Positions 15,500 through 22,849 of a stretch of DNA of 29,391 bases are shown piece after piece. Source of the stretch: Thermohalobaculum sp039817245 (GTDB lineage: Bacteria > Pseudomonadota > Alphaproteobacteria > Rhodobacterales > Rhodobacteraceae); contig JBCBWF010000015.1 in NCBI GenBank assembly GCA_039817245.1, forward strand, positions 1 through 29,391, written 5' to 3'. The notes under the pieces are model-generated. The model ran no database searches. It was not told where the DNA came from and saw only the letters and a list, made by a program, of their open reading frames with translations. The translations under genes and the position numbers were made by a program. How positions within the stretch are numbered: position 1 is the stretch's first letter; every line of letters starts with the position of its first letter.

Positions 15500-16243
15500 A
15501 TGTTCTCCACGCAATTCACGCAGACCACGGAAGCATTCGAGACTTGGTCCAAGCCGGCCAAGGCCGCTTTCGAGCTCTGGGTCAGCTTCTGGCCCGTCGC
15601 GCCGTTCTTCGGCGTTGAATACCGCTTCGCCGAACCGCTCTCCAAGCTGATGCCGGGTACGGTGGCTGGCGCCGGCGAAGCCGCGCCGAGCCCCAGCCCG
15701 GCCCCCGTCGCCAAGCCGAAGCCGATCGCCAAGGCGCCGAAAGCTGCGGCGCCCAAAGTGGTTGAGGCGACGCCTGCCAAGCCTGCGGTCGTCGAGCCGA
15801 TCAAGCCCGCCAAGGCCGAGATCGTCGCCGCCGAGCCCGTGAAGGCCGAGCCTGTGAAGGTCGAGCCTGTAAAGGCCGAACCCGAGGCGCCTGCACCGAA
15901 GCCCGTCGCCGCCAAGCCGGCTGTCGCCGAGCCCGCCGTTGCCGAGCCTGCCGCGGCCGAGCCGGTCGCCACGATGGCCGAGGCGCCGGCAGAAGGCGCT
16001 GCCGCCGAGAAGCCGGGCAATCTCTTCAACGTCGCGCCGGCGGAGGTGGACGATCTGAAGATGATTCGCGGCATCGGCCCCAGCCTCGAGAAGCAGCTCA
16101 ACATCCTCGGCGTCTATCGCTTCGAGCAGATCGCCAGCATGAGCGAAGGCAACCTGACCTGGGTCGACCAGAACCTGACCTCGTTCAAGGGCCGCTGCTT
16201 CCGGGACGACTGGGTGGGCCAGGCGCGCAGCCAGCTCGGCTGA
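15500..16243 (+). CDS. Protein with Ala/Pro/Lys/Glu-rich linker and C-terminal helix-hairpin-helix
   Basis: 247 residues in three parts. Residues 1-52 are an amphipathic, aromatic-rich helix region (FETWSKPAKAAFELW, FWPVAPFFG). Residues 58-175 are low complexity, with runs such as EPVKAEPVKVEPVKAEP. Residues 184-247 are a helix-hairpin-helix-like module (DLKMIRGIGPSLEKQLNILG, YRFEQIA, then W-x-D-x-N-L-x-x-F-x-GR). The same module ends the NADH dehydrogenase subunit E and a few other proteins of Rhodobacterales, where it lacks a proven function. The N-terminus could be phasin-like, which would fit the PhaR-like sites upstream, but I am not sure. The ATG has GGAGGG four bases upstream (15491-15496). 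Confidence 0.8.
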   Translation: MFSTQFTQTTEAFETWSKPAKAAFELWVSFWPVAPFFGVEYRFAEPLSKLMPGTVAGAGEAAPSPSPAPVAKPKPIAKAPKAAAPKVVEATPAKPAVVEPIKPAKAEIVAAEPVKAEPVKVEPVKAEPEAPAPKPVAAKPAVAEPAVAEPAAAEPVATMAEAPAEGAAAEKPGNLFNVAPAEVDDLKMIRGIGPSLEKQLNILGVYRFEQIASMSEGNLTWVDQNLTSFKGRCFRDDWVGQARSQLG

Positions 16244-16267
16244 GCCGCCCCCCGCGCAGACGAAACG

Positions 16268-16292
16268 GCCGGGACCGGAAGACGGCCCCGGC
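16268..16292. terminator. Hairpin between convergent genes
   Basis: GCCGGG / CCCGGC, with an A-C mismatch and a further CCG/CGG pairing around a GAAGA loop, lies between the HHH-tail gene stop and the tpiA stop. Flanking GAAAC (minus-strand GTTTC) and AAAAC give only weak U-tracts. It is a plausible bidirectional terminator without strong proof. Confidence 0.45.
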
Positions 16293-16298
16293 AAAACT

Positions 16299-17051
16299 TC
16301 ACGCGGCGCTCCGAGCCGCGGCGACGATTGCGAGGAGATCGGCGGCCTTCAGGCTGGCGCCGCCCACCAGGCCGCCATCCACATTCGCCGCCGCGAAGAT
16401 CTCCGCCGCGTTGGCCGGCTTGACCGATCCGCCGTAGAGCAGCCGCACAGCATCCGCCACGCTGGCGCCGAGCCGCTCGGCAAGCTGCGCACGCAGATGG
16501 TTATGCACCTCGGCGATCTCCGGCAGCGTCGGCGTGCGCCCGGTGCCGATCGCCCAGACCGGCTCATAGGCCACCACCGTATTCGCGGCCGTCGCTCCAT
16601 CCGGCACCGAGCCCGAAAGCTGGCTCGACACGACATCCAGCGTCCGGCCCGCATCGCGCTCCGCCTCCGTCTCGCCGATGCAGACGATCGCGGTGAGGCC
16701 CGCGCGCCAGCCCGCCTCCGCCTTCGCGCGCACCTGCGCGTCGCCCTCACCGTGATCGGCGCGACGCTCGGAGTGGCCGACGATCACCGCGCTCGCCCCC
16801 GCATCGGCCAGCATCTCGGCGGAGAGATCGCCGGTATGCGCACCGTTCGCCGCCACATGGCAGTCCTGCGCGCCGACCGCGATCCGCCCGCCGGCGAGGT
16901 CCGAGAAAAGGCGGATCAGCGTCGCAGGCGGGCAGACCAGCACCTCCGGCCCGTCGGCGCCCGCACCGTCGCGCATCGCCTCGAACTCCGCCGCCGAGGC
17001 GGCAAGCCCGTTCATCTTCCAGTTTCCGGCAACCAGCATCCTGCGGCCCAT
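16299..17051 (-). CDS. tpiA: Triosephosphate isomerase
   Basis: 250 residues, full length for this glycolytic enzyme, which interconverts dihydroxyacetone phosphate and glyceraldehyde 3-phosphate in the cytoplasm. Catalytic residues are all in place: N10 and K12 in GNWKMN, H93 in VGHSERR, E162 in AYEPVWAIGTG (the PROSITE-type active site), and the phosphate-binding YGGSVKPAN and GLVGGASL loops at the end. The ATG lies 78 bases from the Fe-S carrier gene downstream on the same strand, with GGGGGAA upstream (minus strand). It may be the last gene of that minus-strand series or have its own promoter. Confidence 0.97.
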   Translation of the reverse strand: MGRRMLVAGNWKMNGLAASAAEFEAMRDGAGADGPEVLVCPPATLIRLFSDLAGGRIAVGAQDCHVAANGAHTGDLSAEMLADAGASAVIVGHSERRADHGEGDAQVRAKAEAGWRAGLTAIVCIGETEAERDAGRTLDVVSSQLSGSVPDGATAANTVVAYEPVWAIGTGRTPTLPEIAEVHNHLRAQLAERLGASVADAVRLLYGGSVKPANAAEIFAAANVDGGLVGGASLKAADLLAIVAAARSAA

Positions 17052-17129
17052 GCTTCCCCCTCGCGGTGCGTCGATGTCCGGGGGAGCCTAGTCAGCCGCT
17101 GCCCCGCTTGGAAAGGGCAGGGAGCCGCC

Positions 17130-17486
17130 TCAGCCAGCAGGCGCGGCGAACTTGATGGATTCGCCGCAACCGCAGCTCTCCACCACATTGGGGTTGTTGA
17201 ACACGAAGCCCGCTTCGAGGAGCGAGGTCTTGTAATCGATCTCCGTGCCGAAGAGGAACATCTGCGCCATGGGCGCGATGAGAAGGCGCGCGCCTTCCTT
17301 CTCCACCACAGCGTCATGCTCGCCGATCTCGGTGGCGTGCTCCATGGTGTACTCCATGCCCGCACAGCCGCCTTTCTTCACGCCGATGCGCAGGCCTTTC
17401 ACCTCACCGCTCTCCATGAGCTTGCAGATGCGCCGCACGGCAGCGGGCGTGAGGCTCACCGGATCCTGACCCGGGATGGCGAACAT
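17130..17486 (-). CDS. A-type Fe-S cluster carrier (IscA/SufA/ErpA family)
   Basis: 118 residues with the HesB/IscA fold and the three cluster-binding cysteines: C41 in KKGGCAGM and C105/C107 in ESCGCGES, spaced as the family requires. A-type carriers receive [2Fe-2S] or [4Fe-4S] clusters from the scaffold and hand them to apo-enzymes. The ATG at 17486 gives the normal MFAIPGQ start. Longer frames to 17564 only add Arg/Leu sequence. A SufT-like gene lies two genes upstream on the same strand, so this is likely the SufA-type member of a split suf cluster whose sufBCDS part is not in the window. Sequence alone does not separate SufA from IscA or ErpA. Confidence 0.92.
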   Translation of the reverse strand: MFAIPGQDPVSLTPAAVRRICKLMESGEVKGLRIGVKKGGCAGMEYTMEHATEIGEHDAVVEKEGARLLIAPMAQMFLFGTEIDYKTSLLEAGFVFNNPNVVESCGCGESIKFAAPAG

Positions 17487-17538
17487 GGGCGTGCTCCTTG
17501 GCTGTTCACCCCTAAGGTATGAAAGCCGCGCTCTTGCC

Positions 17539-18315
17539 TCAAGAGCCCAGCCGCTCAAGGGCAATCGCAGTGAGCCCCGCGCATCCGAAACCCCAGATCA
17601 GGCTGAACACCGAGCCGGCAAGGGCGGCGCGCCGCAACCAGCCGAACTGGATCCCCAAGACCGTCATCCCGAGCTTGCCGAAGGCGAAGAGGACCGCCGC
17701 CAACGGCATCCCGCACAGGATCAGCCCGAAGACGGCACCGCGCTCGATGAAGCCCGTGCGCAACCCGCCGAGATCGAGCGGTGGCCCGGAGGAGAGCGTG
17801 ATGCCGGTCGTCAGAGATCCGTCCGCCGCCTGCTCGGCCGTCTGCGCCCCGGCGGCGGGGCTCGCCACCGAAGGCCCGCCCCGCTCGCGCACATCGCGCA
17901 GCAGCGTCTCTGTGGCGTAGCGCCCGGCCACCAGCACCGCGATGAGGCCGGAGACCAGCGCGAAACCCGACGGAAGCGACGCCTTCTCGGCCCAGGCCCC
18001 GTCATGGAATAGCGCGGGCCAAAGTGCGGCCACGCCGATGAGCACCGAGAAATGCGCAACCTGATCGACCAGGAACGGGCCGATCCCGCCGCCCGCGCGC
18101 TCCTTCAGCCAGTCGATGGCGTAGTGCGTGACCCCGATCACCGCGAGCGCGCCCAGCGGCATATGGCCGAGCACCACCGCCGTGGCCACGAGATGTAGCG
18201 CCACATGGAGGATCAGGATGCGCGGGTTCGACTTCCGCGCCACCATCCAGTCGCTCTGCAGCAGGAAGTCCCCGACCAGATGGGCGAAAATCAGCGCTAG
18301 CAGCGTCTCAAGCAC
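17539..18315 (-). CDS. DUF3307 polytopic membrane protein
   Basis: 258 residues starting at GTG. The N-terminal DUF3307 region has conserved polar residues inside membrane helices: FAHLVGDFLLQSDWM, HVALHLVATA, GVTHYAIDWLK and LVDQVAHFSV, repeating His/Asp pairs that suggest a metal- or lipid-linked site. Further helices lie near residues 120-137 and 190-255, with a Gly/Ser/Ala-rich loop between. I count about seven hydrophobic segments. The function of DUF3307 is unknown. It sits between the SufT-like and A-type carrier genes on the same strand, 52 bases before the carrier, but nothing in the protein itself points to Fe-S chemistry. Confidence 0.85.
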   Translation of the reverse strand: MLETLLALIFAHLVGDFLLQSDWMVARKSNPRILILHVALHLVATAVVLGHMPLGALAVIGVTHYAIDWLKERAGGGIGPFLVDQVAHFSVLIGVAALWPALFHDGAWAEKASLPSGFALVSGLIAVLVAGRYATETLLRDVRERGGPSVASPAAGAQTAEQAADGSLTTGITLSSGPPLDLGGLRTGFIERGAVFGLILCGMPLAAVLFAFGKLGMTVLGIQFGWLRRAALAGSVFSLIWGFGCAGLTAIALERLGS

Positions 18316-18372
18316 GCCAGCCTCTGCAATAATCGCTTAACAATGGGAGATCGGCTCGGCAATGGACGCGCC

Positions 18373-18726
18373 TCAGAGCAGCCCGAGTTCGAGGCGCGCT
18401 TCGTCCGACAGGCGGTCCATGCCCCAGGGCGGCTCCCAGACGAGCTGGACCATCACGGTCTTCACGCCCGGCAGCGGCTCCACCGCATCGGCCACCCAGC
18501 CCGGCATCTCGCCGGCGACGGGACAGCCGGGCGCGGTCAGCGTCATGTCGATCTCGACATTCGCCTCGCCGTCGATCCGGATGCTGTAGATCAGCCCCAG
18601 GTCATAGATGTTCACCGGGATCTCGGGGTCGTAGACGCTTCTGCACGCCTCGACCACGCCGCCGTAGAGCGGATGATCCGTGCTCGATTCCGGAATGAGG
18701 GGCGTGCCCTCGATGCTCCCGTCCAT
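18373..18726 (-). CDS. SufT-like DUF59/MIP18 family Fe-S assembly protein
   Basis: 117 residues with the DUF59 core: DPEIPVNIYDLGLIY (33-47), a conserved MTLTAPGCP carrying C68, and the C-terminal VWEPPWGMDRLSDEARLELG motif typical of SufT. SufT/MIP18 proteins help mature Fe-S proteins, often accompanying the SUF system. The ATG at 18726 has GGAGG five bases upstream, and earlier in-frame codons read as non-homologous sequence. It is the first gene of the minus-strand series SufT, DUF3307, A-type carrier. The divergent tgt gene starts 121 bases away, so the shared gap must hold both promoters. Confidence 0.9.
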   Translation of the reverse strand: MDGSIEGTPLIPESSTDHPLYGGVVEACRSVYDPEIPVNIYDLGLIYSIRIDGEANVEIDMTLTAPGCPVAGEMPGWVADAVEPLPGVKTVMVQLVWEPPWGMDRLSDEARLELGLL

Positions 18727-18847
18727 CTCAGCCTCCACGTTTACATGCGCCAATATATGCGGGCTGCGCGGCGATAGCGCAACAATGGCAATCGCCTGTT
18801 CGGCGCGGTTGGATTTACACACAGGCCGCCGCGGGCTAGTCAGCGCC

Positions 18848-20026
18848 ATGCTGAAGGAAACCCAGTCCCCCGACGAGACGCGCGGCGCCGCGGAGCGCCC
18901 CAATACTTTCCGTTACACGATCACGGCGCGGGATGGGCGGGCGCGCACGGGCACAGTTCAGACGACACGCGGACAAATCCGCACGCCTGCCTTCATGCCG
19001 GTGGGCACCGCTGCCACCGTGAAGGCGATGCGCCCCGAGAGCGTGGCCGAGACCGGCGCCGACATCATCCTCGGCAACACCTACCATCTGATGCTGCGCC
19101 CGGGCGCGGAGCGGATCGCAGGGCTCGGCGGGCTGCACCGCTTCATGAACTGGCAGGGCCCGATCCTCACCGACTCCGGCGGCTTCCAGGTCATGTCCCT
19201 CTCGGGTCTGCGCAAGCTCACCGAGGAGGGCGTCACCTTCGCCAGCCATATCGACGGCTCGCGCCACATGCTGAGCCCCGAGAGCTCGATGGAGATCCAG
19301 CGCCTTCTCGGCTCGGACATCGTGATGGCCTTCGACGAATGCACCCCCTGGCCGGCGGACGAGGCGACCGCGAAATCCTCGATGGAGCTTTCCATGCGCT
19401 GGGCAGCGCGCTCACGCGAGGCCTTCGGATCGCGCCCCGGCCACGCGCTCTTCGGCATCCAGCAGGGCTCGGTCTATCCGGATCTGCGCGCCGCCTCCGC
19501 CGAAGCGCTCACCGGGATCGGCTTCGACGGCTACGCTATCGGCGGGCTCGCCGTGGGGGAGGGGCAGGAGCTCATGTTCGGCGTGCTCGACTATGCCCCC
19601 GGCCAGCTCCCCGAGGACCGGCCGCGCTACCTCATGGGCGTGGGCAAGCCGGAAGACATCGTGGGCGCCGTGGAGCGCGGGGTGGACATGTTCGACTGCG
19701 TCCTGCCCACCCGGTCGGGTCGCACGGGGCAGGCCTTCACGCGCCGGGGCGACATCAACCTGCGCAACGCCCGCCACCGGGACGATCCGCGCCCGCTCGA
19801 TCCGGACTGCACCTGCCCCTGCTGCACCGGGTACAGCCGCGCTTACCTGCACCATGCGCACCGCTCCGGAGAGATCATCGCGTCGATGCTGCTCACCTGG
19901 CACAACCTGCATTTCTATCAGGAGATGATGGCTGGCCTCCGCCGTGCCATCGCCGAGGGCCGGCTCGCGGAGCATGCCGAGGCGTTCCGCCGCCAGCGGG
20001 CCTCCGGAGATCTGCCAGCGCTCTAG
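18848..20026 (+). CDS. tgt: Queuine/preQ1 tRNA-ribosyltransferase (tRNA-guanine transglycosylase)
   Basis: 392 residues, full length. Tgt exchanges guanine 34 of tRNAs with GUN anticodons for preQ1 in bacteria. It shows the substrate-pocket Asp in LTDSGGFQVMSL (D109, equal to D102 of Zymomonas Tgt), GGLAVGEG, the nucleophile region FDCVLPTRSGR with its Asp, and a zinc site DCTCPCCTGYSRAYLHH with three cysteines and a late His. The N-terminal 20 residues before FRYTITARDG are variable, so an internal start is possible. The chosen ATG follows CAGCGCC with no strong Shine-Dalgarno. It stands alone, divergent from the sufT-like gene. Confidence 0.96.
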   Translation: MLKETQSPDETRGAAERPNTFRYTITARDGRARTGTVQTTRGQIRTPAFMPVGTAATVKAMRPESVAETGADIILGNTYHLMLRPGAERIAGLGGLHRFMNWQGPILTDSGGFQVMSLSGLRKLTEEGVTFASHIDGSRHMLSPESSMEIQRLLGSDIVMAFDECTPWPADEATAKSSMELSMRWAARSREAFGSRPGHALFGIQQGSVYPDLRAASAEALTGIGFDGYAIGGLAVGEGQELMFGVLDYAPGQLPEDRPRYLMGVGKPEDIVGAVERGVDMFDCVLPTRSGRTGQAFTRRGDINLRNARHRDDPRPLDPDCTCPCCTGYSRAYLHHAHRSGEIIASMLLTWHNLHFYQEMMAGLRRAIAEGRLAEHAEAFRRQRASGDLPAL

Positions 20027-20136
20027 CCCCGGGCCTCGCGTGCTCGCGCTGTGCGGATCCTCACACCGCCTTTCGCCAGATCCGGGCACGGTCGTGCGTG
20101 CGGACGGAACGCGGAAGCTGAGCGCTGGAGGACCGG

Positions 20137-20415
20137 ATGACCCGGATCGACAAGATCGCCTATGAGCCCGTCGACGAGGACCGCGGCCTGCTGGGCCGGC
20201 CCGATGTCATCATCCTGGACGAACCGGTCACGGAGGCCGACGGCACCGGGCCGGGCGACTTCACCGCCCAGCAGGACGAGGACGCCATCCTCGTCGCTTT
20301 GCTCCTCCCCGCCGTGCAGTCGGCCCGAGAGGCAGCGGGCCGCGCACAATCGCGCGACGACTACGAGCCGGAGCACGCGGACGTCATTGTCTTCGACGAC
20401 GGCCTCTTCGGCTGA
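20137..20415 (+). CDS. Acidic small protein with DUF1559-like helix, unknown function
   Basis: 92 residues with a strong Shine-Dalgarno (GGAGG, 20127-20131, spacing 5). The protein is very acidic, with two near-identical short strands, DVIILD at 23-28 and DVIVFD at 82-87, that bracket the middle. Residues 54-71 read ALLLPAVQSAREAAGRAQ. This closely matches the helix that follows the prepilin leader in DUF1559 proteins of Planctomycetes, but no prepilin leader precedes it. I do not know a family for it. It has no signal peptide, so it is likely cytoplasmic. It lies between tgt and fadL and ends 57 bases before the convergent fadL stop. Confidence 0.7.
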   Translation: MTRIDKIAYEPVDEDRGLLGRPDVIILDEPVTEADGTGPGDFTAQQDEDAILVALLLPAVQSAREAAGRAQSRDDYEPEHADVIVFDDGLFG

Positions 20416-20428
20416 GCGCCTGCTGCCG

Positions 20429-20470
20429 CCGCTCCGCGCGCCCGAAGGCTGCGCAGCGGCGACGGAGCGG
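20429..20470. terminator. Inverted repeat between convergent genes
   Basis: An 8-bp perfect inverted repeat CCGCTCCG / CGGAGCGG with a 26-base GC-rich loop fills the gap between the acidic protein gene and fadL stops. It lacks a U-tract, so termination is only a guess from its position. Confidence 0.3.
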
Positions 20471-20472
20471 GA

Positions 20473-21774
20473 TCAGAAGCGGACCGAGCCGCCCACCGAG
20501 AAGATGTGCGCGCCGCCGTCATAGGTGACGGTCGAGCCCGCGAACGGCCCCGTGCGGATCACCACTTCCGGGTCGTCGATCGCGTAGAGATACGAGTAGC
20601 CCGCATCCACCGTCATATCGAGGCCGAACATCTGCATGTCGTGACTGATGCCGGCGGAGAACCAGAGCCGCGTCTCGTCCGGCACACGGACCGTGCGCCC
20701 GAGGCTCGCCTCGGTCAGCGCGGTGGTGTCCTGCGTCGGCGTCTTGTCGTAGGCGAACCCGACGCGGACGGTGAAATCGTCCGAGATGTCCATCTCGCCG
20801 CCCACGGCCGCGAAGATCGCGTCGCGGTAGTTCTGCGCGTCGTCGGTCTCCAGATCGAAGGCCGGCACGATGGTGGTGAGCTCGTCGAAGACCGACCAGT
20901 TGATGTACCGGAACTCCGCGCTCACCCGCATCGTGTCGGTGATCGCCTGCGTGACGCCCACCTGGAAGGTGGCCGGAAGATCGCCCTGCACCACGCCCTG
21001 GAGCTCCTGCCCCGAAAAGAGGCCGAGCGGGGCCGGTGCGATCGGGCTGAAATCGGTCGTCACTTCCGCATCGAGGTCGTAGCCGTGATGATAGGCGAGA
21101 CCGATCTGCGTGCCGTCGATCGGCTCCCAGAGCGCGCCGACCGAGAAGCCGACCGTGAGATCGTCACCGTCGAGCGAGACCACCGAACTCGTCAGCCGGG
21201 CATCGACGAAGAGAAGGTTCATCGAGGCGCCGAGCGCCAGCCGGTCGGTCACGTCCACGGCGAAGGCCGGGGAGATCTGCACCGTCAGCAGCTTCGACTG
21301 GATTCCGTCGCCCGCGCCGATGAAGTTGTCCGGGTTCTCGGTCGACAGGCCGAAGGGCGCATTCACCGTGAGACCGATCGCCAGCCTGTCACTCACCCGG
21401 TAGCCGAGCGCCGACGCCGGAACAAACCCGCTGCGATCCGCGTTGGTCGATGTCTCCACCGATCCGGGAACGGCGGAGACCGGAATGGGCGCACCGTTGA
21501 AGACCGCCGAGGTTGTCTCGCCGTCGGAGATCGGGAAGACGCCCGAGAGATTGCCGGCCGCCTGGAACCCCTCGACCTTGGAGAGGGCCGCCGGGTTGAA
21601 GCCCGCATAGGTCGGGTCCTTCGCGCCGGAGACGCTGTCGGCGAACGACATGCCCTGCGACTTGGCGGAGCGTTCGTTCAGCTGAAAGGCTCCGGCCAGA
21701 GCTTGGCCGGAGAGAGAGGTCAGTGCCAGCGCAACGACGCTGCTGGCCAGAGCGGCATTCTGCGCTCGGGTCAT
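20473..21774 (-). CDS. OmpP1/FadL family outer membrane transporter
   Basis: 433 residues with a cleavable signal peptide ending in GQALA, then the FadL N-terminal hatch signature AFQLNERSAKSQGMSFAD..GAKDPTYAGFNPAALS. The rest is alternating amphipathic beta strands, finishing in SVGGSVRF with the terminal Phe recognised by the BAM machinery. FadL porins move long-chain fatty acids or other hydrophobic molecules across the outer membrane by lateral diffusion. The chosen ATG has AGGAGA eight bases upstream, while the longer frame to 21837 adds no leader sense. A 14-bp palindrome lies 113 bases upstream of the start codon. The specific substrate cannot be read from sequence. Confidence 0.92.
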   Translation of the reverse strand: MTRAQNAALASSVVALALTSLSGQALAGAFQLNERSAKSQGMSFADSVSGAKDPTYAGFNPAALSKVEGFQAAGNLSGVFPISDGETTSAVFNGAPIPVSAVPGSVETSTNADRSGFVPASALGYRVSDRLAIGLTVNAPFGLSTENPDNFIGAGDGIQSKLLTVQISPAFAVDVTDRLALGASMNLLFVDARLTSSVVSLDGDDLTVGFSVGALWEPIDGTQIGLAYHHGYDLDAEVTTDFSPIAPAPLGLFSGQELQGVVQGDLPATFQVGVTQAITDTMRVSAEFRYINWSVFDELTTIVPAFDLETDDAQNYRDAIFAAVGGEMDISDDFTVRVGFAYDKTPTQDTTALTEASLGRTVRVPDETRLWFSAGISHDMQMFGLDMTVDAGYSYLYAIDDPEVVIRTGPFAGSTVTYDGGAHIFSVGGSVRF

Positions 21775-21886
21775 GGGCGTTTCTCCTGAACTTCGCGATT
21801 CTGTCACGATCGCTTCGACAAGTTCCCGGTGTAGCAAGATCTGTGCGCTTTCAAGACATGACGCTGCTGGAGCGTGTTCACTTTTT

Positions 21887-21900
21887 TGACGTATACGTCA
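21887..21900. promoter_or_regulatory. Perfect 14-bp palindrome, probable operator
   Basis: TGACGTATACGTCA is a perfect palindrome in the 224-base divergent gap between fadL and NDUFA12, immediately after a run of six T. Its ACGT-N2-ACGT core resembles the sites of MerR-type regulators such as LiuR. It probably binds a dimeric repressor or activator of fadL, NDUFA12 or both. Confidence 0.6.
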
Positions 21901-21930
21901 GATTGAGCCCTCCTAGCCGCGGCTTCGGCT

Positions 21931-21962
21931 CTATGGACGGCGGCCTCGCGCTCGGTCCATAG
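21931..21962. repeat. Inverted repeat upstream of NDUFA12
   Basis: A perfect 8-bp inverted repeat CTATGGAC / GTCCATAG with a 16-base GC-rich loop ends 36 bases before the NDUFA12 ATG. It may form a hairpin in the 5' leader or be a second operator. No U-tract follows. Confidence 0.45.
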
Positions 21963-21998
21963 TGCGCGCGACCGAAGAGCAGCGGCAAAGAGGCGACC

Positions 21999-22388
21999 AT
22001 GGCGCTGATGGATCAGCTCAAGGAAATCTTCACCTGGTGGAACGGGCAGACCGTCGGCACCCGCATCTACACCTCGCGCCACGGCACGCTGGTGGGCGAG
22101 GACGAGGTGGGCAACCGCTTCTACCAGACCGCGGATGGCGAGCGGCGCTGGGTGATCTACAACGGCGAGGCCGAGGCCAGCCGCGTGTCGCCTGACTGGC
22201 ATGGCTGGCTGCACCACACCTATGACGAGCCGCCGAGCGAGGTGCCGCTGCCCGTGAAGGACTGGGAGCGCCCGCACATCCCCAACCTCACCGGCACGGA
22301 TGGCGCCTACCGGCCGCCCGGCAGCGTGCTGACGCCGGAGAGCCGCGCGCCCACGCGGGGCGACTACGAAGCCTGGCAACCGGAGTAA
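21999..22388 (+). CDS. NADH:ubiquinone oxidoreductase NDUFA12-like subunit
   Basis: 129 residues, the alphaproteobacterial homologue of mitochondrial complex I accessory subunit NDUFA12 (B17.2). Family stretches are GTRIYTSRHGTLVGEDEVGNRFYQ, RRWVIYNGEAEASRVSPDWHGWLHHTYD and EPPSEVPLPV. It binds the peripheral arm of complex I on the cytoplasmic side. In Paracoccus the homologue is a true complex I subunit. The gene is away from the nuo operon, first in a + strand run with mlaD, a methyltransferase and DUF2155, five bases before the mlaD ATG. The Shine-Dalgarno is AGAGG. Confidence 0.95.
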   Translation: MALMDQLKEIFTWWNGQTVGTRIYTSRHGTLVGEDEVGNRFYQTADGERRWVIYNGEAEASRVSPDWHGWLHHTYDEPPSEVPLPVKDWERPHIPNLTGTDGAYRPPGSVLTPESRAPTRGDYEAWQPE

Positions 22389-22393
22389 GGCGC

Positions 22394-22849
22394 ATGGCAG
22401 AGAGCACCGCGGAGGCGCTGGTCGGCGCCCTGGTGATTGCCGTAGCCGGCGGCTTCGTCGTCTACGCCGCCACCACGGCCGATCTCGGGATCGGCGCGGG
22501 ATCGGGCGGCACGGAGCTCGTGGCGGAGTTTCGCAAGGCCGAGGGGCTCGCACCCGGGGGCGATGTCCGCATCGCCGGCGTGCGGGTCGGCTCCATCACC
22601 TCGATGGCGCTCGACCCCGACTCCTACCGCGCACGCATCACCATCGCGCTCCAGCCGGGCGTGCAGGTGCCGGATGACAGCGCCGCGAAGATCACCGCCA
22701 ACAGCCTGCTGGGCGACAGCTACATCCTGATCGATCCCGGCGCCTCGGAGTTCATGCTCGCGGACGGCGAGAGCATCGCCTACACGCAGGACTCCGTGAA
22801 CCTCATCGACATGGTCGGCCGCTTCATCACCGGCAGCACCTCGGAATGA
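22394..22849 (+). CDS. mlaD: MCE-family phospholipid-binding protein MlaD
   Basis: 151 residues: an N-terminal transmembrane anchor (about 7-24), then a single MCE domain (about 38-115) with ELVAEFRKAEGLAPGGDVRIAGVRVG and TANSLLGDSYILIDPG. In Mla systems MlaD forms a hexameric ring in the periplasm that passes phospholipids between the MlaFEB transporter and MlaC. No MlaE, MlaF or MlaC gene is in the window, so this copy is an orphan locally. It begins five bases after NDUFA12, and its TGA overlaps the next ATG (ATGA), which indicates an operon. Confidence 0.94.
   Translation: MAESTAEALVGALVIAVAGGFVVYAATTADLGIGAGSGGTELVAEFRKAEGLAPGGDVRIAGVRVGSITSMALDPDSYRARITIALQPGVQVPDDSAAKITANSLLGDSYILIDPGASEFMLADGESIAYTQDSVNLIDMVGRFITGSTSE

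Noticed and set aside
15780..15980. Short direct repeats that might suggest a CRISPR or satellite
   Set aside because: They are in-frame Lys-Ala-Glu-Pro type codons of a low-complexity protein linker, unequal in length and without spacers.
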